Of a stretch of DNA of 64,000 nucleotides, positions 20,219-55,985 are shown in pieces. Below the pieces are notes generated by a model. That model saw only the letters and a list, made by a program, of their open reading frames with translations. It searched no databases and was not told the origin of the DNA. How positions within the stretch are numbered: position 1 is the stretch's first letter; the number at the start of each line of letters is the position of its first letter. The stretch covers positions 12,247,792-12,311,791 of the forward strand of contig CM032816.1 in the NCBI GenBank assembly GCA_019155185.1, read 5' to 3'. This DNA comes from Beaufortia kweichowensis. Its lineage: Eukaryota > Chordata > Actinopteri > Cypriniformes > Gastromyzontidae. The position numbers and the translations under genes are program-made.

Positions 20219-22038
20219 ACAGTTTCTTTATGAAACACAGAATGTTGATGAAGTGAACGGTTGTTAAAGTTCATTCACTCCTGGAGGTTTTTCGCTCTTT
20301 GTTTCTCGTTTCACTCTTTGCATACTGATGATGTAGTGTTTCACTGATGCCCATTCACAGAAATCTGTTCAATGACACGGTGAAGAAAAGATCTCACCTC
20401 ACAAACATTCTCATCTGTTCATCACAGTAAATATCATGTTTACCACAGCAAAGAGCTCAATTGTTTCTTACAGATGGTCTCTTAAGAAAGTTTAGGAGAA
20501 GATCTGAAAAAGTACAGAAATTATTGTCTTTTGAAACAAAAATAAACACATACCTGGAGTCTTTACTTTTTTAAAAGCGTGTGTTAAAGTCAGAAAAACT
20601 AGTTTAATTAGTTTACACAATTAGTTACATACAACAAGTCAAATATAAAAAGAGTTTCAGACAGTCGACAATCATCATGTGTGGGACACTTTGCTTCAAA
20701 ATCCATTAAAATGGTAATTAGCTTTAAAAAAATAAATAGGCAACATTTCATTATCACATTTTCAACCAAACTTTTGAGTTTCTGTTTGTTTTTCTTCTGT
20801 AATTCACATTATGTCTTTAATTCTTTATTACAATAATTACTTCTGTAGTAAAATTATTTTAATATAACAAGTACTATAAAATTGGAATATATAGTATATA
20901 TGTTTTTAGAGTGATAAAAATAGTGTGTCATAATGCAAAAAAACCAATAAACAAATAAATAAAACTCTTTTTTTAAACTTTTTCATTCGTTTGATTTGTG
21001 TTGACCTGCATAAGCTTCATCACATTCTCAGAATTACACGTGTCTAAACATATTCTTCCACATAGTGAGTTTTGTGCTGATTATTCTTCAGGTCAGTGGC
21101 TCAGAGCATCTGTCTATCAGTGTTAACATCAGCTCATGTTCACTGTATTCATTATGAACATGTGTTCTGAAAGACCTGCTGAGAACACTTACACTTGTGC
21201 CGCTGTACTAAAGACACAGCCGGAGACTCTTTCATTAAAGATTCAGACAGCCAGAAGCCCAAACAGAACTGAAATAAGAAACTGTCTTAAATGAACAAAG
21301 AACACTGTCTCTGATCAGTATGTGAGATTTTCAATATCATTGACAGATTTGTGTATATTCACAATATGCCTTAAGTTTCTGTACAGTGATATTGAAGAGG
21401 ACACCTGAAAATTCTGTATTTTAATATTAAAAATGACATCTTGGTGTAATTCAAAGTCAAAAGAATGAGAAGTAGACTGTAAGAATGGAGAATTACAGAC
21501 TCACTGGCGCCATCTAGTGGATGAGTTACTGTACTGACACAAGAAAGAAAAAATCATCATCATTTATTCATTCTCATGTCATGTCAAACCTGTATCACTT
21601 TCCTTTTTCTTCAGAACACAAAAGAAGATATTTTGAAGAATGTTAATAAAGAAACAACATTGAGCATCATTGACTTTCATTATATGAACACAAAACCACT
21701 GAGACATTTCTCTCAATATCTTCTTTTGTGTTTCACTGAAGAAAGAGTCACATACAGATTTTGAACAACAAGAGGGTAAATAAATAATGACATAAGTTTT
21801 TATTTCGGGTGAACTATTACTTTAACTTGAAGTCAAAGATGAAATCTGAATTTGCGGTTTTACATAGTAGATCTATTTTATAATCTTTAATATGTGTTAT
21901 CTAAAAAATAGTTATATTATGATTTTCAAAGTTAAATAGTTTTGTAAAAACAGATTGTAAGTGTGAGTAAATCATGACAGAATGAGATGACGCGGTGACC
22001 TCTAGAGACAGTCTGATGTACTGACAGAATTGACTTCA
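20219..22038. other. Intergenic region between slc6a13 and akr1d1
   Basis: AT-rich DNA that includes repeat B copy 1. Near 21548-21830 it has a segment ending gggtgaactattactttaa, resembling the termini of common fish interspersed repeats. No gene seen. Confidence 0.5.
20676..20996 (+). repeat. Dispersed repeat B, copy 1
   Basis: About 320 bp, AT-rich, from catgtgtgggacactttgc to ttttcattcgtttgatt. It recurs as the reverse complement at 22629-22956 inside akr1d1 intron 6. No protein-coding potential. Confidence 0.8.
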
Positions 22039-22044
22039 TTTATT
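22039..22044 (-). promoter_or_regulatory. akr1d1: Candidate akr1d1 poly(A) signal
   Basis: AATAAA on the minus strand (tttatt on +) about 36 bp after the stop codon. The 3' UTR would be very short; a more distal signal is possible. Confidence 0.35.
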
Positions 22045-22079
22045 TACTGATATTAAAGTACAATCTGTATCTTATAGCT

Positions 22080-24852
22080 TTAATATTCATCATGGAATGG
22101 ATATTCTGGATGGTCACTCCACCTGTGAGAAATATAATGAGATCATGAAACTACTACAGTAAAAACACAGTGTTTTCCAAACGTTCTGATCTGAAACTTA
22201 CATTAACAGCTCCACAAAACGAACATTTTTATTCAGCTTTTCAATGGCGTTCATCTCGTCCTCTGTGAGGGAAAAATCAAATATCTGCCAAACACAGAAG
22301 ATGAAATCATGTAAGAATAAAGACCTTTCTGCTGTTTGTGAATGAAATGCTTGAAATAACCTGAAAGTTGTGTGTTATCCGTTCACGATTGAAGCTTTTG
22401 GGAATGACGACCACTCCTCTCTGAGCGTTAAACCTCAGAGCCACGTGAGCTGAACTTTTGTTGTATTTCTTCCCGATGGAGACGAGGACGGGATCATCTA
22501 ACAGCGGAGGAGATTTCAGATTCACCCTGTTAACAACATTCAGACAGATTTAACATCAAACCATATAAAAACACTCTACTGTAGTAACGCCATGATACTT
22601 TAAATAATAACCCATAATACTAAAACATAAATCAAGCGAATGAAAAAGTTGAAAACAAATTAAAAAAGTTTTATTTATTTGTTTATTGGGGTTTTTTTGC
22701 ATTATGACACATTATTTTTATCACTCTAAAAATATATGTCAATTCCAATTTTATAGTATTTGTTATATAAAATAAACTTGTTATATTAAAATAATTATTG
22801 TAATAAAGAATTAAAGACCTAATGTGAATTACAGAAGAAAAACAAACAGAAACTCAAAAGTTTGGTTGAAAATGTGATAATGAAATGTTGCCTATTTATG
22901 TTTTTTAAGCTAAATACCATTTTAATGGATTTTGAAGCAAAGTGTCCCACACATGCAGAATTACAGTAAAAACACTCTACTGTAGTAATACCATGATACT
23001 TGAAATAATAACCCATAATACTAAAACAGTACCGTGGCATTCTTGTGGTACTCCAATTTACGTCAAAGAATAGTACCACGTGTACTTTATTATTGAACCT
23101 GTCTAACAATATCAGAGGAGTTAGTGTTGACTGGTACCAGGATGCGTCTCGAGACGTCCCGAGTGGACTATATCCCACTATGACAATGTCATGCTGACGG
23201 CAGAACTCCAGGAGTTTGGGCTGCGTGAAATATGGGTGACATTCAACCTGCAATATATTTGGAGCAAATAATGACTAAAAATCAGTCAATAAGAGTTCAG
23301 CATAGACAGAGATTTCTTCAGTGTTGTTTAAAAAGCTTCTCAGGTTGAGATCTCAAGAAGCCGAATGATAAAATGTCAAGAGAATGAGAGTTTGATTACT
23401 TTTGATTAAATATAACATAGTGTTCATTTATTTTAGATGATTTTATTCACAACATAATTCACAATTGTGTTTTGATGAGTTTACTACTATGCTAAAATAT
23501 TTTCTTCTATCTCAAAGGTCCAACATGTCAACTAATGGTTTGGGTTGAGGGGCGGGACTGTCTGTGTATCTGACAGATGATTGGTTGTGATGATACCTGG
23601 TTGGAAACGGGTTTGTGCTTCAGTCCTGGTTTGTTGAGAATGAGCTCCAGCTGTCTGCGGTTGAAGTTTGATACACCCAGAGATTTGGTCAAGCCCGCGT
23701 CCTTACAAGCTTCTAACGCCTGTCAGATATCACACAGATATCACACAGAAATAACACAGAAATAACTTCTCTTTCCCAGAAGCTTCCTCATGACATCATC
23801 ATTGCAGGGCAGTTGTAACCTAGTGGTTAGAGAGTTCGATTCCCAGTACCAGCAGGAAACAACTGACATGCCCTTGATCAAGACACCTCACCCCTAATCA
23901 CTCCCAGTGGACCACTGGTAAACTTGTAAGTCGCTTTAGATAAAAGCGTCGGCTAAATGTAAATGTAAATCATCATTCTGACTGTCTCACCTCCCATGTG
24001 GCACAAAGATCAGTCTTATAGTAGATGTATTTCCCGTTCTCATCTTTGGGGTAAAACTCTTTCCCTGGCTGACACACACACACACACATTTCAATATTTC
24101 ACCAAACCAGTATGATGTCACCACACATTTACCAATAAAAGTTGTAAATTAAAATGAGAGAATAATGATGTAAAACGCGTCTCACTTTGAATGCAACAGG
24201 AAACTCAATGATGTACAGATCAACATAATTCAGTCCTAAACTCTTCAGTGTTCGTTCTAATGCCGGTCTCACCAGCTCGGGAAGGTGAAACGTGCCCCAC
24301 AACTGAAAACAACATCACATTTCATTGATCATCAGTAAAACATTACCTTGAAGAAAATCAAAACAATGTTTTTTTCATGACATTTTGCACAACATGCACG
24401 TATTACACACAAAACCACAGCTGAAACGTCTTTAATATTTCAATTATTTCTCAGATTTGATGTATATTTTAATGTGGTCTATGCACGAGAGCAGTGAAAA
24501 TACCTTTCCGCAGTAAAAGATTTCTTCTCTCGTCACAGTTCCATCAGCTATCTTCTCTCTGATGGCCCGTCCGACCTCTTGTTCATTGAAGTAAATCAGC
24601 GCACCATCAAAGTGTCTGTAACCCACGTCTATGGCCAGTTTCACAGCCTGATAAGCTGTGCCTTTAGGAGTCTGTGAGACACACACACACATTCACAATC
24701 TCAGACCGACCAGATATCTGATCAATACACTGATCCGAAAGCTTGCTCACCTTACGAGGGTCTCCGTACGTCCCCAGACCCACGACGGGTATACGGTTTC
24801 CATCGTTCAGAGGGACGGAGTGATTCTTAGCGCTCAGCACAGCTGAAAACAT
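22080..24852 (-). CDS. akr1d1: 3-oxo-5-beta-steroid 4-dehydrogenase (AKR1D1)
   Basis: NADPH-dependent steroid 5-beta-reductase of bile acid synthesis and steroid hormone clearance, a cytosolic aldo-keto reductase. Nine exons in continuous phase: 24751-24852, 24504-24671, 24186-24302, 23991-24068, 23597-23719, 23138-23247, 22361-22526, 22202-22284, 22080-22122; 329 residues (family about 326). Seen: the AKR start motif VPLNDGNRIPVVGLGTYG, Asp56 in GYRHFDGALIY, Tyr61, Lys90 in FYCGK, and Glu123 in VDLYIIEFP. Most AKR1 enzymes have His at that last place; Glu is the known hallmark of 5-beta-reductases. GVVVIPKSF and the C-terminus WSDHPEYPFHDEY also match AKR1D1. The ATG used is the first in frame; a splice-acceptor-like ttttcag overlaps codons 2-4, so an upstream start exon remains possible. 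A SINE and a repeat insertion sit in its introns. Confidence 0.95.
22570..22627 (+). repeat. 58-bp direct repeat flanking repeat B, left
   Basis: Sequence beginning aacactctactgtagtaa and ending ataatactaaaaca; an almost identical copy is at 22971-23028. The pair brackets repeat B copy 2. Confidence 0.85.
22629..22956 (-). repeat. Dispersed repeat B, copy 2
   Basis: Reverse complement of 20676-20996, located in akr1d1 intron 6 and bracketed by a 58-bp direct repeat. It has no coding potential; probably a non-autonomous mobile element or its remnant. Confidence 0.8.
22971..23028 (+). repeat. 58-bp direct repeat flanking repeat B, right
   Basis: Near-identical to 22570-22627, with about three substitutions. 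Confidence 0.85.
23806..23970 (+). mobile_element. tRNA-derived SINE in akr1d1 intron 4
   Basis: The head has pol III promoter-like boxes (taacctagtggttagaga and gttcgattcc). The tail reads cgctttagataaaagcgtcggct followed by aaatgtaaatgtaaat, the conserved 3' tail shared by several fish SINE and L2-type LINE families. About 165 bp and nearly complete, though the segment between the two boxes is shorter than usual. Confidence 0.75.
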
Positions 24853-28985
<4,133 letters not shown>

Positions 28986-30040
28986 CTCTCCACGCCTCAT
29001 AAACAGTTTCTCAACGACTAGAAACGTCATATCCCCGTGTCTGTAAAGGCTTGGTGAGATGAAACCCTTGGTTGACCACAGAGACGTCTGGAAAGAGCAA
29101 ATAAAATCAGTCAAAGTTTCAACAGTCTGAATGATTGCGAAAAGCCTGTGTGGATGAGATGCATTCTTGAGATTTCAGAGAATAAGATGTCTAACCAACA
29201 GTCTGTAGAAATATATTTCATATGTCTGCTGATTGTATGATATTGATCTCATCCAGATGTAATCATGAGGGAAACTAAACTATCAGCGTGTATACAACTT
29301 ATATCTTCTCATGAAGTTATGACAGAGATATTATATTGAATTTGAGTCTGTTTAATTCAATTCATCACCAGCCAAGAAAGAGCGACACAAGAGATTATAG
29401 TTTACTATGATAAAATAATCACATTTTATAATATTTGTAGTAAAACCACAAATGTACCACTGTCTGACTATAGTAACTATAGTTTAATCATGATATTTGT
29501 AGTGAATATAACTAGTAATAAAAAACTTTTAAAAGGTTAATTAAGTAAATTAAATGTTTAAATTATATTTACAGATATCAAAAACAAGACGCACACGATT
29601 TGTTTTAAATATTTTCCAAACAAAAAAATATTATATCCAAACAAAATTTCTTTTGAATTAAAATCATTTTATTTACTTGTTTATCAAGCATAGGCGGAGG
29701 CATACTAGTGACGTCACTTCCGACCGACGGTGCAGCTGCACACTACAAACACTGCGAGATTACAACAAAATAAAACTTAATCCTTATCAACCAAATATTA
29801 ATCGTGCAAGACCAGATTATGTGAGTACTGCTGCATTTAAACCATCAAAACAACTTTAAACAGTCGCTTTTAGTATATGATTCATTTGATTCAATTCCGT
29901 ATTAATCAAACAGTAACAATAACTGGTAAAAGTGACTAAAACATACAATTAAACATTTTATGGACTAAATGTGGACCAACCTTGAAGATTAATCTGTTCT
30001 GGCACGTAATGAAGTGAAATCGCGTTTGTCTGCGCGTCAT
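28986..30040 (-). CDS. Two-exon reading frame, possible KIAA0930/DUF2045-like gene (5' part or remnant)
   Basis: Exon 29981-30040 starts with ATG and encodes 20 residues ending NRLIFK; it is followed by a GT donor. Exon 28986-29087 (102 nt) has a good ttccag acceptor and a gtatga donor and adds 34 residues without a stop. Both junctions are phase 0. The pattern R-L-I-F-x-T-x3-S-T, then D-M-x-F-x-V-x2-K-L, resembles the N-terminal part of vertebrate KIAA0930 (DUF2045) as I remember it, with one residue of gap. KIAA0930 lies near FBLN1 in human, which supports the idea. The start codon is 119 bp from the divergent fbln1 start, in a shared CpG-rich promoter. No further exons were found before akr1d1, so it may be a truncated paralog, a remnant or a non-coding antisense transcript. 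Function of the family is not known. Confidence 0.4.
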
Positions 30041-30159
30041 CAGTGGCCCCGCCCCTCTGAACGCGCAGGAGACGCACTGAACGCGCATGCCGCGGAGTCG
30101 CGCTCTTTAAAGCTCATGATCAGTGTCACAGCGGCTGTGTTTCTCATTTACTGTGATAA
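30036..30159. promoter_or_regulatory. fbln1: CpG-rich promoter of fbln1, possibly bidirectional
   Basis: Contains a GC box ggccccgccc (30045-30054), several CpG-rich gcgc motifs and a TATA-like ctttaaag (30105-30112) about 48 bp before the fbln1 ATG. It also separates the fbln1 start from the minus-strand start codon at 30038-30040. Confidence 0.55.
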
Positions 30160-48867
<18,708 letters not shown>

Positions 48868-49421
48868 AGAGGTTCCCTTCAGTCTTTTCTAACATTAGAG
48901 GTGTTCTCTTATGAAAGCATTACTACATCTTGACATTGTTTACCCAAAAATGAAAATATCCTCATGTGGTTTTTAAGCCCATTAGATTTTTTTCTTCCAT
49001 GAAATACAAAAGATTTTTTTCAACAAAAGTGCATCATTTCTTTAGTAGATTTATTTTAAACGAGGTCTGACCATCTCATAAAGAACACAGTAAAAGTGAG
49101 CTATATTCTGAAATGATGTATGAAGCTAAAAGTATATTTCATAAGGTGAAAGTGATTCATTCTGGGGAAAAATCTATAATATAATTACTGTGATCATTTA
49201 CTTCAAATCAACTTTTTATTCAAGCACACAAGCTATTTGAGAAGAAGATGATAACAGGACAGTCTGGGCCGGACAGACAGACAGTATTTGCTGCTCTCAT
49301 GCTTGTTTTAATTGTAGGTAATGAAACATGAATGATGATGATGATGATGATGATGATTGTATTCTTGTGTAGACACACATTCTGCATTACTAAATGTATT
49401 GTATGTATCACCATCTGTGTC

Positions 49422-49427
49422 ATTAAA
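49422..49427 (+). promoter_or_regulatory. fbln1: Candidate poly(A) signal for fbln1 isoform D
   Basis: ATTAAA variant about 555 bp after the D stop codon; an AATAAA follows at 49784-49789. Which is used cannot be told. Confidence 0.3.
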
Positions 49428-50767
49428 AACTATTTTTAGATTTCTAATTACGTTTTTTCAGTTTTGAAAATATATTTATTTATATAGTTTAATGGCCAAA
49501 TATGATTTTGCACTTTGTATTTGGTCATTATTGTCCCTACAGCACTAGTCATTAGATCATTAGATCTATATATACACACATGCCCTTTAAATAGTGAATA
49601 ATATTTTACTGTAACTCTATCGTCTCTGGGCAAAACATCCAAAAGTCCCCATATAGAATTAGTTGGTAAAAATGAGTAATTGAATTATTTCACAAGCTTA
49701 TAATTTGACCATAATTTGCTCGGGTTGATTCAAATCATTAGTAAATCAAACTTTCCATGTAACTTGGCCGAGTCTTCAGCAGGAATAAAAGGCTGCTGGT
49801 TTTTGCGTATTGGTCAATTTAAGAGCTAAAGTCGTGCCAGCGAAAGCCAATCATTCCCACAATCCTCTTGTTCATCTCTTCATGGCATGCATTGATGAAT
49901 CGTGTTAAGTGTTGTTCATTCTCAGCAGTGGAAACTTGGTGGTGACGTTTGGTGGACGGCAGGAATGAAGACCGCATCTCTTTTAGTGAGCGGCTATTGA
50001 AGCGAGACTGTCTTTCCTCAACGTCAGGAGACGAGAAGCAAACAGATTCAGTTCATTTCAGCAGATGCAGAGGCGAGTTTTAGACATAGTTCACTCATGA
50101 ACGGACAGACATCTGATATCTACATATAGAAACATATATACAACTATGATTCCAGATATATTTCTAATTGCACATTTTTTGTTTGTGCATGTATTGGATT
50201 TCTTTATGCCCAATGGAAATCTTATTGTTCAGATGTTTCTCTTTCATACTTCAGGAGTTTTCTGACTCTGTTTCTAGGGAGAAATATCTGAGACACACAT
50301 GAGACTTTTTTGTCTTATGGAAACAGCAGATTGAGAATAGACTGAGGTTTACCCATCCATCTCAGTTATTTTTTCTGACAAAGACTCAAATTAAAGACTC
50401 AAATTCTCTATTTTCTATATTTATTGCTACAATATTTCAATTATGAATATCTCTATTCTTTTGCTTTATGCCAACAATTGACAAAAAGATCAGAGAGAAA
50501 ACTGAAACATAACTAAGAATGCCATTAAGACTTGTGAGATGTAAAAATTTCATTTGGGTTACTTTACTGAATGCAAAAGACTGTAAGAAACTTTAAAGTG
50601 TTGTAACGTGATATTGGACTTTAAAGCAAACAATAAGAGACACATGCAGTCTGCAGACACAGTGCATGCAGGAGAAAACCTCATCTGTCTTCATAACACA
50701 CACACAGACAGACACAGTGTGTGCGTGTGTGTGTGTGGGATTGGTGTTTGGTGGGGTGGTTCTCTGG

Positions 50768-50886
<119 letters not shown>

Positions 50887-51713
50887 TGGGACACACAGAT
50901 GATGATGGGCACACACACACACACAAACCCGTCCCCCCCCCATACTTTAACCACAACACATGTTCTAGAATACATTCAAGTTGCTTTTATCTGTACAAAA
51001 GTGGCCAACAAAAAAGTTTGAAAAACTTTTGCATGTATGCAAATTGATTAGCGAGACTAAATAATTTTCAATAATTGAATTTAAATACAGATGGGTCACT
51101 TTAAACTATATAGTTTTGCATAGTTTGTTGTTTGGCATACTTGCATGTGAAGTTTGTTGGTTTGTGGGATGTTGTTTGCAAGTCTTTGTACCGCCACAGT
51201 GTGATTCATTTCAGATTGTAGAAAGATGAGCGATGAGAAGAGGCGGAGCTTGATTTTTCACAAGGAAGACTGAACACAAGTAAGTTGATTTGAGTTTTGA
51301 TGAAAGATTTTGAAGAATGTGTTTAATACATTCATTCATGAAGGGAGGGCTTTAAAAGTTATATTTATGGTTCTATTAAATGTCATTTGTTGTGTCAGCT
51401 TTTTACTATTTTAAAAGCATGCATGGGTAAACAGGATTCATTTGGATTTCATGTTTTTCTATGAACCTCCAGATGAATCCTCCCATTAAACTAATCTCAT
51501 ATCAGCAAGAAAGGCACATTTCTGTGACCTAACAGTCAAACCTTTGTTTGCACACAAAAACCCATTAATAAAACCTCAAAATGAAGTCCGCCGATTACAG
51601 CCAATTTATTTTTCTGCAGAGTTCCCAGAGATCTACAGTTACAGCCACAGAAAGAGCCGATCTGAACCTCTTCATCATCACAGACGCTGATGTTTTGCAG
51701 CAGTCCAACAGGT

Positions 51714-54700
51714 GGCAGAACTACACAACACTAGACCTGTTAACACACACACACACACAATAGTGGTTTACGTCTTCCAGTTTGACCTCTCGGATGATCA
51801 ACGAGTGTCATTTAGGTTTTAAACACACAAACCATCAGGGACGCCACCTTCACCCAAAACCAAAGCGCTCCGTCGAGATGCGTGACTCCCCATAACTTAC
51901 AGCGTCGCTCCAAACCGCCTAGAAACAAAACATGAGCCAGAATACACAGCCGAGACGTAGCGTACGGAAGCGCTCATGAAAATTCACAAGAAAAAGCTGT
52001 TCTGTTCGAGCCGCCGTCAGCGTCTTTGCTTTGGACGCTGTGTGACGTCTGTGAGGCCTTCTGCATCCAGAAGAGTCCCAAAATAAAGCATGACATCAGA
52101 TTGTAAAAGTTGCTTTATTTGAGGATTTGATGGATGGTTTTAACAGTAACTTTATTTATGACGAGCACATAATTATTGGCCTTTTATAGCCGACAGTGAC
52201 ATTTAAAACAAATGTTCTCTTCAGAAGAATGAAAAGCACATTGTTCATTAAAGAAAATCACCACACATCAAACAACACATTGGCTGCAAGGTTTGTAAAC
52301 AGGCAATAACAGAAAATTGTACTTCAAAAGCGAATGAAGATCAAGACTGTCTGTTGAAACAAATGAACGGCATGTTTAATGTTTTGTTATTCGTTGTAGG
52401 CAGACGTTTGGAGGTTTTACACCACGAGGACATGAAGTCTTGTGAATTTGATGGTGTGATTATTGGAGAAATCGCCAAACCAACAGCTTGATAGAAATGA
52501 TTTTAGTGACATTGAGATTCTTTATGAAACCTTTTCATCATGAAGCACCTTTAGTTTTAAGAGTTAAGAAGAAAATTTGAGTGTAAATAATCACATAAAA
52601 TTACAATTACTTTTCCTAAAACATTTATAATAGTTTAAAATGTAAAATAGCTTTATTTACAGAAGTTTATTTTGTTTTGTGGACATTCCCAAATGTTTTT
52701 GTTGTAATGTTTCTGTCTGTTATTATTATTCAATGGGCCTGAAAGTCTGAATTGAGATCAGCATGTTCATTATTTCACACATAAGACCCCTGTGTTTCAT
52801 TTATTCATGTTTTCTTTATTGTAACAGGAGTCAAACCCAGCCGTGTCACACCACAAAGATTCCTAGCTGTCAAACTTTCAGTACATTTTCATTCAGTTGT
52901 GTGATATTGAAGTCTATAGAGAGAGATGATGGCGTTTGGCATCCCTATTCATCACACAATGTTTCCTGGCTCATCAAATTCTCTCTCCTTTTTGTTTGTT
53001 TGTCTTGCTCTTCTTTGTTGTCTCTGGATGTTGTAAGTCGCAGGAACATCATGGAGACGTGGCACAGCGAGGGCCGTCAATCCAGCGCTCCTGAATCCAA
53101 GAGCTTTAAAGCCGAGAACAGCCATGAATAATCGGCCCACCGAAACAAAGCGCCCGCGTGTCACGGCCGATCATTATTAATGCACGTGCTCTCCCGGGCT
53201 TCTTTTGTTGGGTGGTGGAACCATATCCATCAATATGTTTTTGTTTTAGTACCAGTTCGAGTCAGTTGAGTTAATGTTTAACGGCATCGAGAGAGGAGAG
53301 GTCTTGCCACACTTCCAGAGACAAAAACACCTGTCCAGGGCGTCACCTCTGTGACCTCTGACCTCCAGCAGGGGTGAATATACATTACAGCGCACACATC
53401 ACAGAATAATCATTTAAATACATGAATTTTGCCACATGTTCTTCTTTTACAGGATTCTGATTAAAAGCATGGGTGAGTCTTTCCAGTCAGGAATAATATA
53501 ACACTGATTAGATTCAGCGATGGACCACCCAGAACTCATCTCGAGACAAATATCAGTCACTTCTACAACTTTATTCGGACATTTGTGGCACATACAAAGA
53601 CAAACATCCCTGGAACAAAAGTTCATATTTAATGTCATAAACTTTCTGTAAATGAATGCTTAAGAATTGTTTAATGGGAACGTTAGCAAACCTGTTTTTG
53701 TTATCATGTGGCTTGTTCTGGAAAAATGCTTTTCTACTTTTTTAAATGAGTTTTATTATCTAATTTAGTTTCCTGCTTCAGTTCAACAATTTCAATTGTC
53801 AATCAGTTTACGGTTCTGTAACATTTCTCTAAAATCACAGATAAACTAAAACCATCTGTTATGTCAGATAAAAAAGCATTGCTTGGATGAGTTTGATGAT
53901 TGTTTAAGGGGACACAGAAGTTTTTAGTATTTCTCAGATTCCGGGACAATGACTCGCAGTCGGTCTGCTGTTGTTTCTCTCTGTCAAATGAAAAACATGA
54001 TCGTCTGGATTAGTCTGAATCCAGGTCTTCATGACGGAGGCCGGTTCATACATACAGCAGATGTGAGTGAATGTTTTGGATTTAAGGTTCTTGGAATTTG
54101 TTAAGAGAAACTAGTACTTGCATATTTTTCTGAACTTTAATAAAAGAGTTAGAAATGCAGGTGGTACTGTAGACTGGTTTAGCTGGTTTAATGGAGTTTT
54201 AGGCAGGTGTCAGACTGGAGAAAACCAGCTTAGACCAGCAAGGCTCTTTAGGTTAGTTTAATGGGTTTATTTCTGCAGAGAAATGTTAAATACAAATATA
54301 TTTCATGGCTTTTCAGGGCAGGGAAGGTTGAGGTGTAAACACTGGCTGGATAATTGTAGGCTAACATCTCATCTTTTCATAAACTCAGCACAAAAATGTT
54401 GATGTATTTAACATGACTCCTCCAAAATGATCATTTGTGAAGCTGAGAAAATGTCATAACGTTTGGAGTCAGACAGAATCTTTGGCCTCGGGCCTGTACT
54501 GACCTCGGGCCAGTGTGGACCACACACGCATCACGGCCTGGCTGGACTCGCTGGACACTTCAGCGCTAACAACACTGTCCACGCTTCATTTAAACAAACA
54601 CTTCACACACTAATCACAATTTTGACTCATGCTGAAGGATATTTTAAGAGTATTATTTTAATACTTTCAGTTCTTTTTTTGGTTTAAACAGCTTCAACTC

Positions 54701-54739
54701 ATGAATGTTCAATGTTTAATGCTGATATAAGTCAGAAAA

Positions 54740-54741
<2 letters not shown>
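51714..54741. other. Downstream intergenic segment
   Basis: AT-rich with scattered complex, CpG-containing stretches (about 51800-52050, 52930-53340). At 53129-53185 gaataatcggcc and ggccgatcattatt form an imperfect inverted pair. No gene seen. Confidence 0.4.

Positions 54742-54810
<69 letters not shown>
54742..54810. repeat. (CT)n microsatellite
   Basis: A 69-bp run followed directly by ttcacag, an acceptor-like sequence. Confidence 0.95.
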
Positions 54811-54812
<2 letters not shown>

Positions 54813-55894
54813 ACAGATAGACAAGTTCATCTTTACAGATATAATCATCATCTGGATGAATGTAGGATTCTTCATGTTTGTTTACTTGAGCGAGGCTTGA
54901 CCGAGCGACGATGAAACATGACAAAGAAAAGATGGAACAGGTAAGAAAATAACTTTTTACAAATACAAATACAACCTTGCTGATGTGAGACACACACATA
55001 CCACTGCATTAAAACATTTCGTGTACCTTTATTTCATTTATTATATTACATTTTTAAATAAAAATATTTTTTATGATGCTTTTTATTCTTCTTATATTTA
55101 ATATAGTTCTTAATATGCTGGCCAGGAGAGTTTTTCAACTATTAGTATGAATGATAAACCCTTTAATAAAGTGTTAAATATTTGACTACTAAAAAGTTAT
55201 TAGTGGGAAATCCGTCTTTAAAAAGCCAATAGCAATAATCTCCACGTGTGCACACATGTCCTGTGACGGTCATTAGAAAACCATTTCTCCTCACGCTCCA
55301 CTGGAGAATTTATGATGTGTTAAGTGCAGCGCTTGTATACGAGGGGTTGGAGGACGCGCTGAATCTCTCAACAAAAGAGAGTAAACAAGAGATGTCTTTA
55401 GGAATATGTGACTGTTTTCCGGTGCGACTGCCAGCACCAGTTTAGATCTTCCAGTCCTGTTAATGACACATTTAAATGAGCTGTGGTCAGTATTTCTTCA
55501 CATGCGCAGTAGAGAAGCCCATGCCAGGGTCACTCCTCTCCTCTTCCACCCGGCCAAACCAGAGCCATAACTGGCCTTTTGTTTCAGACGCTGCTGTCTT
55601 GGAAAGATCAACAAAGAAGAATAAATGGATTTGTTTCTTCAGCCTCAGGTCTTACAAAGATTTAAACTTGAAGATTTAACATCAGATCTATGGTGCGGTT
55701 ATGTTTTCTGTGTGACGGTTGTGACACACACGATGTTTCAGTCCGTTCAAAAGACTTGAAATATATATCACGGGGGGTTGTATACTTTTAACACCAGTCC
55801 TCATTCATTATTTATTGAGTAAAAAAGTATTAAAAAATATACAACAAGTAAAAAAGTCAAACGGCTAAAAAAGATGGAATTGTTAAAATGACAG

Positions 55895-55985
55895 CGATGC
55901 CATAGAAGAACCATTACAGCCTCAGGTCCCTTTTTATAGTCTAAAGAACCTTTTTACACTACAAAGGATCTTTTGTGAACTTTTA
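55895..55985. repeat. Interspersed repeat (gccatagaagaaccatt type)
   Basis: Has gccatagaagaaccatta and ctaaagaacctttttacac, a motif set common in cyprinid genomes from memory. Borders approximate. Confidence 0.45.

Noticed and set aside
23806..23860. tRNA gene
   Set aside because: The pol III box-like sequences belong to a SINE head; no cloverleaf with an anticodon arm can be drawn.
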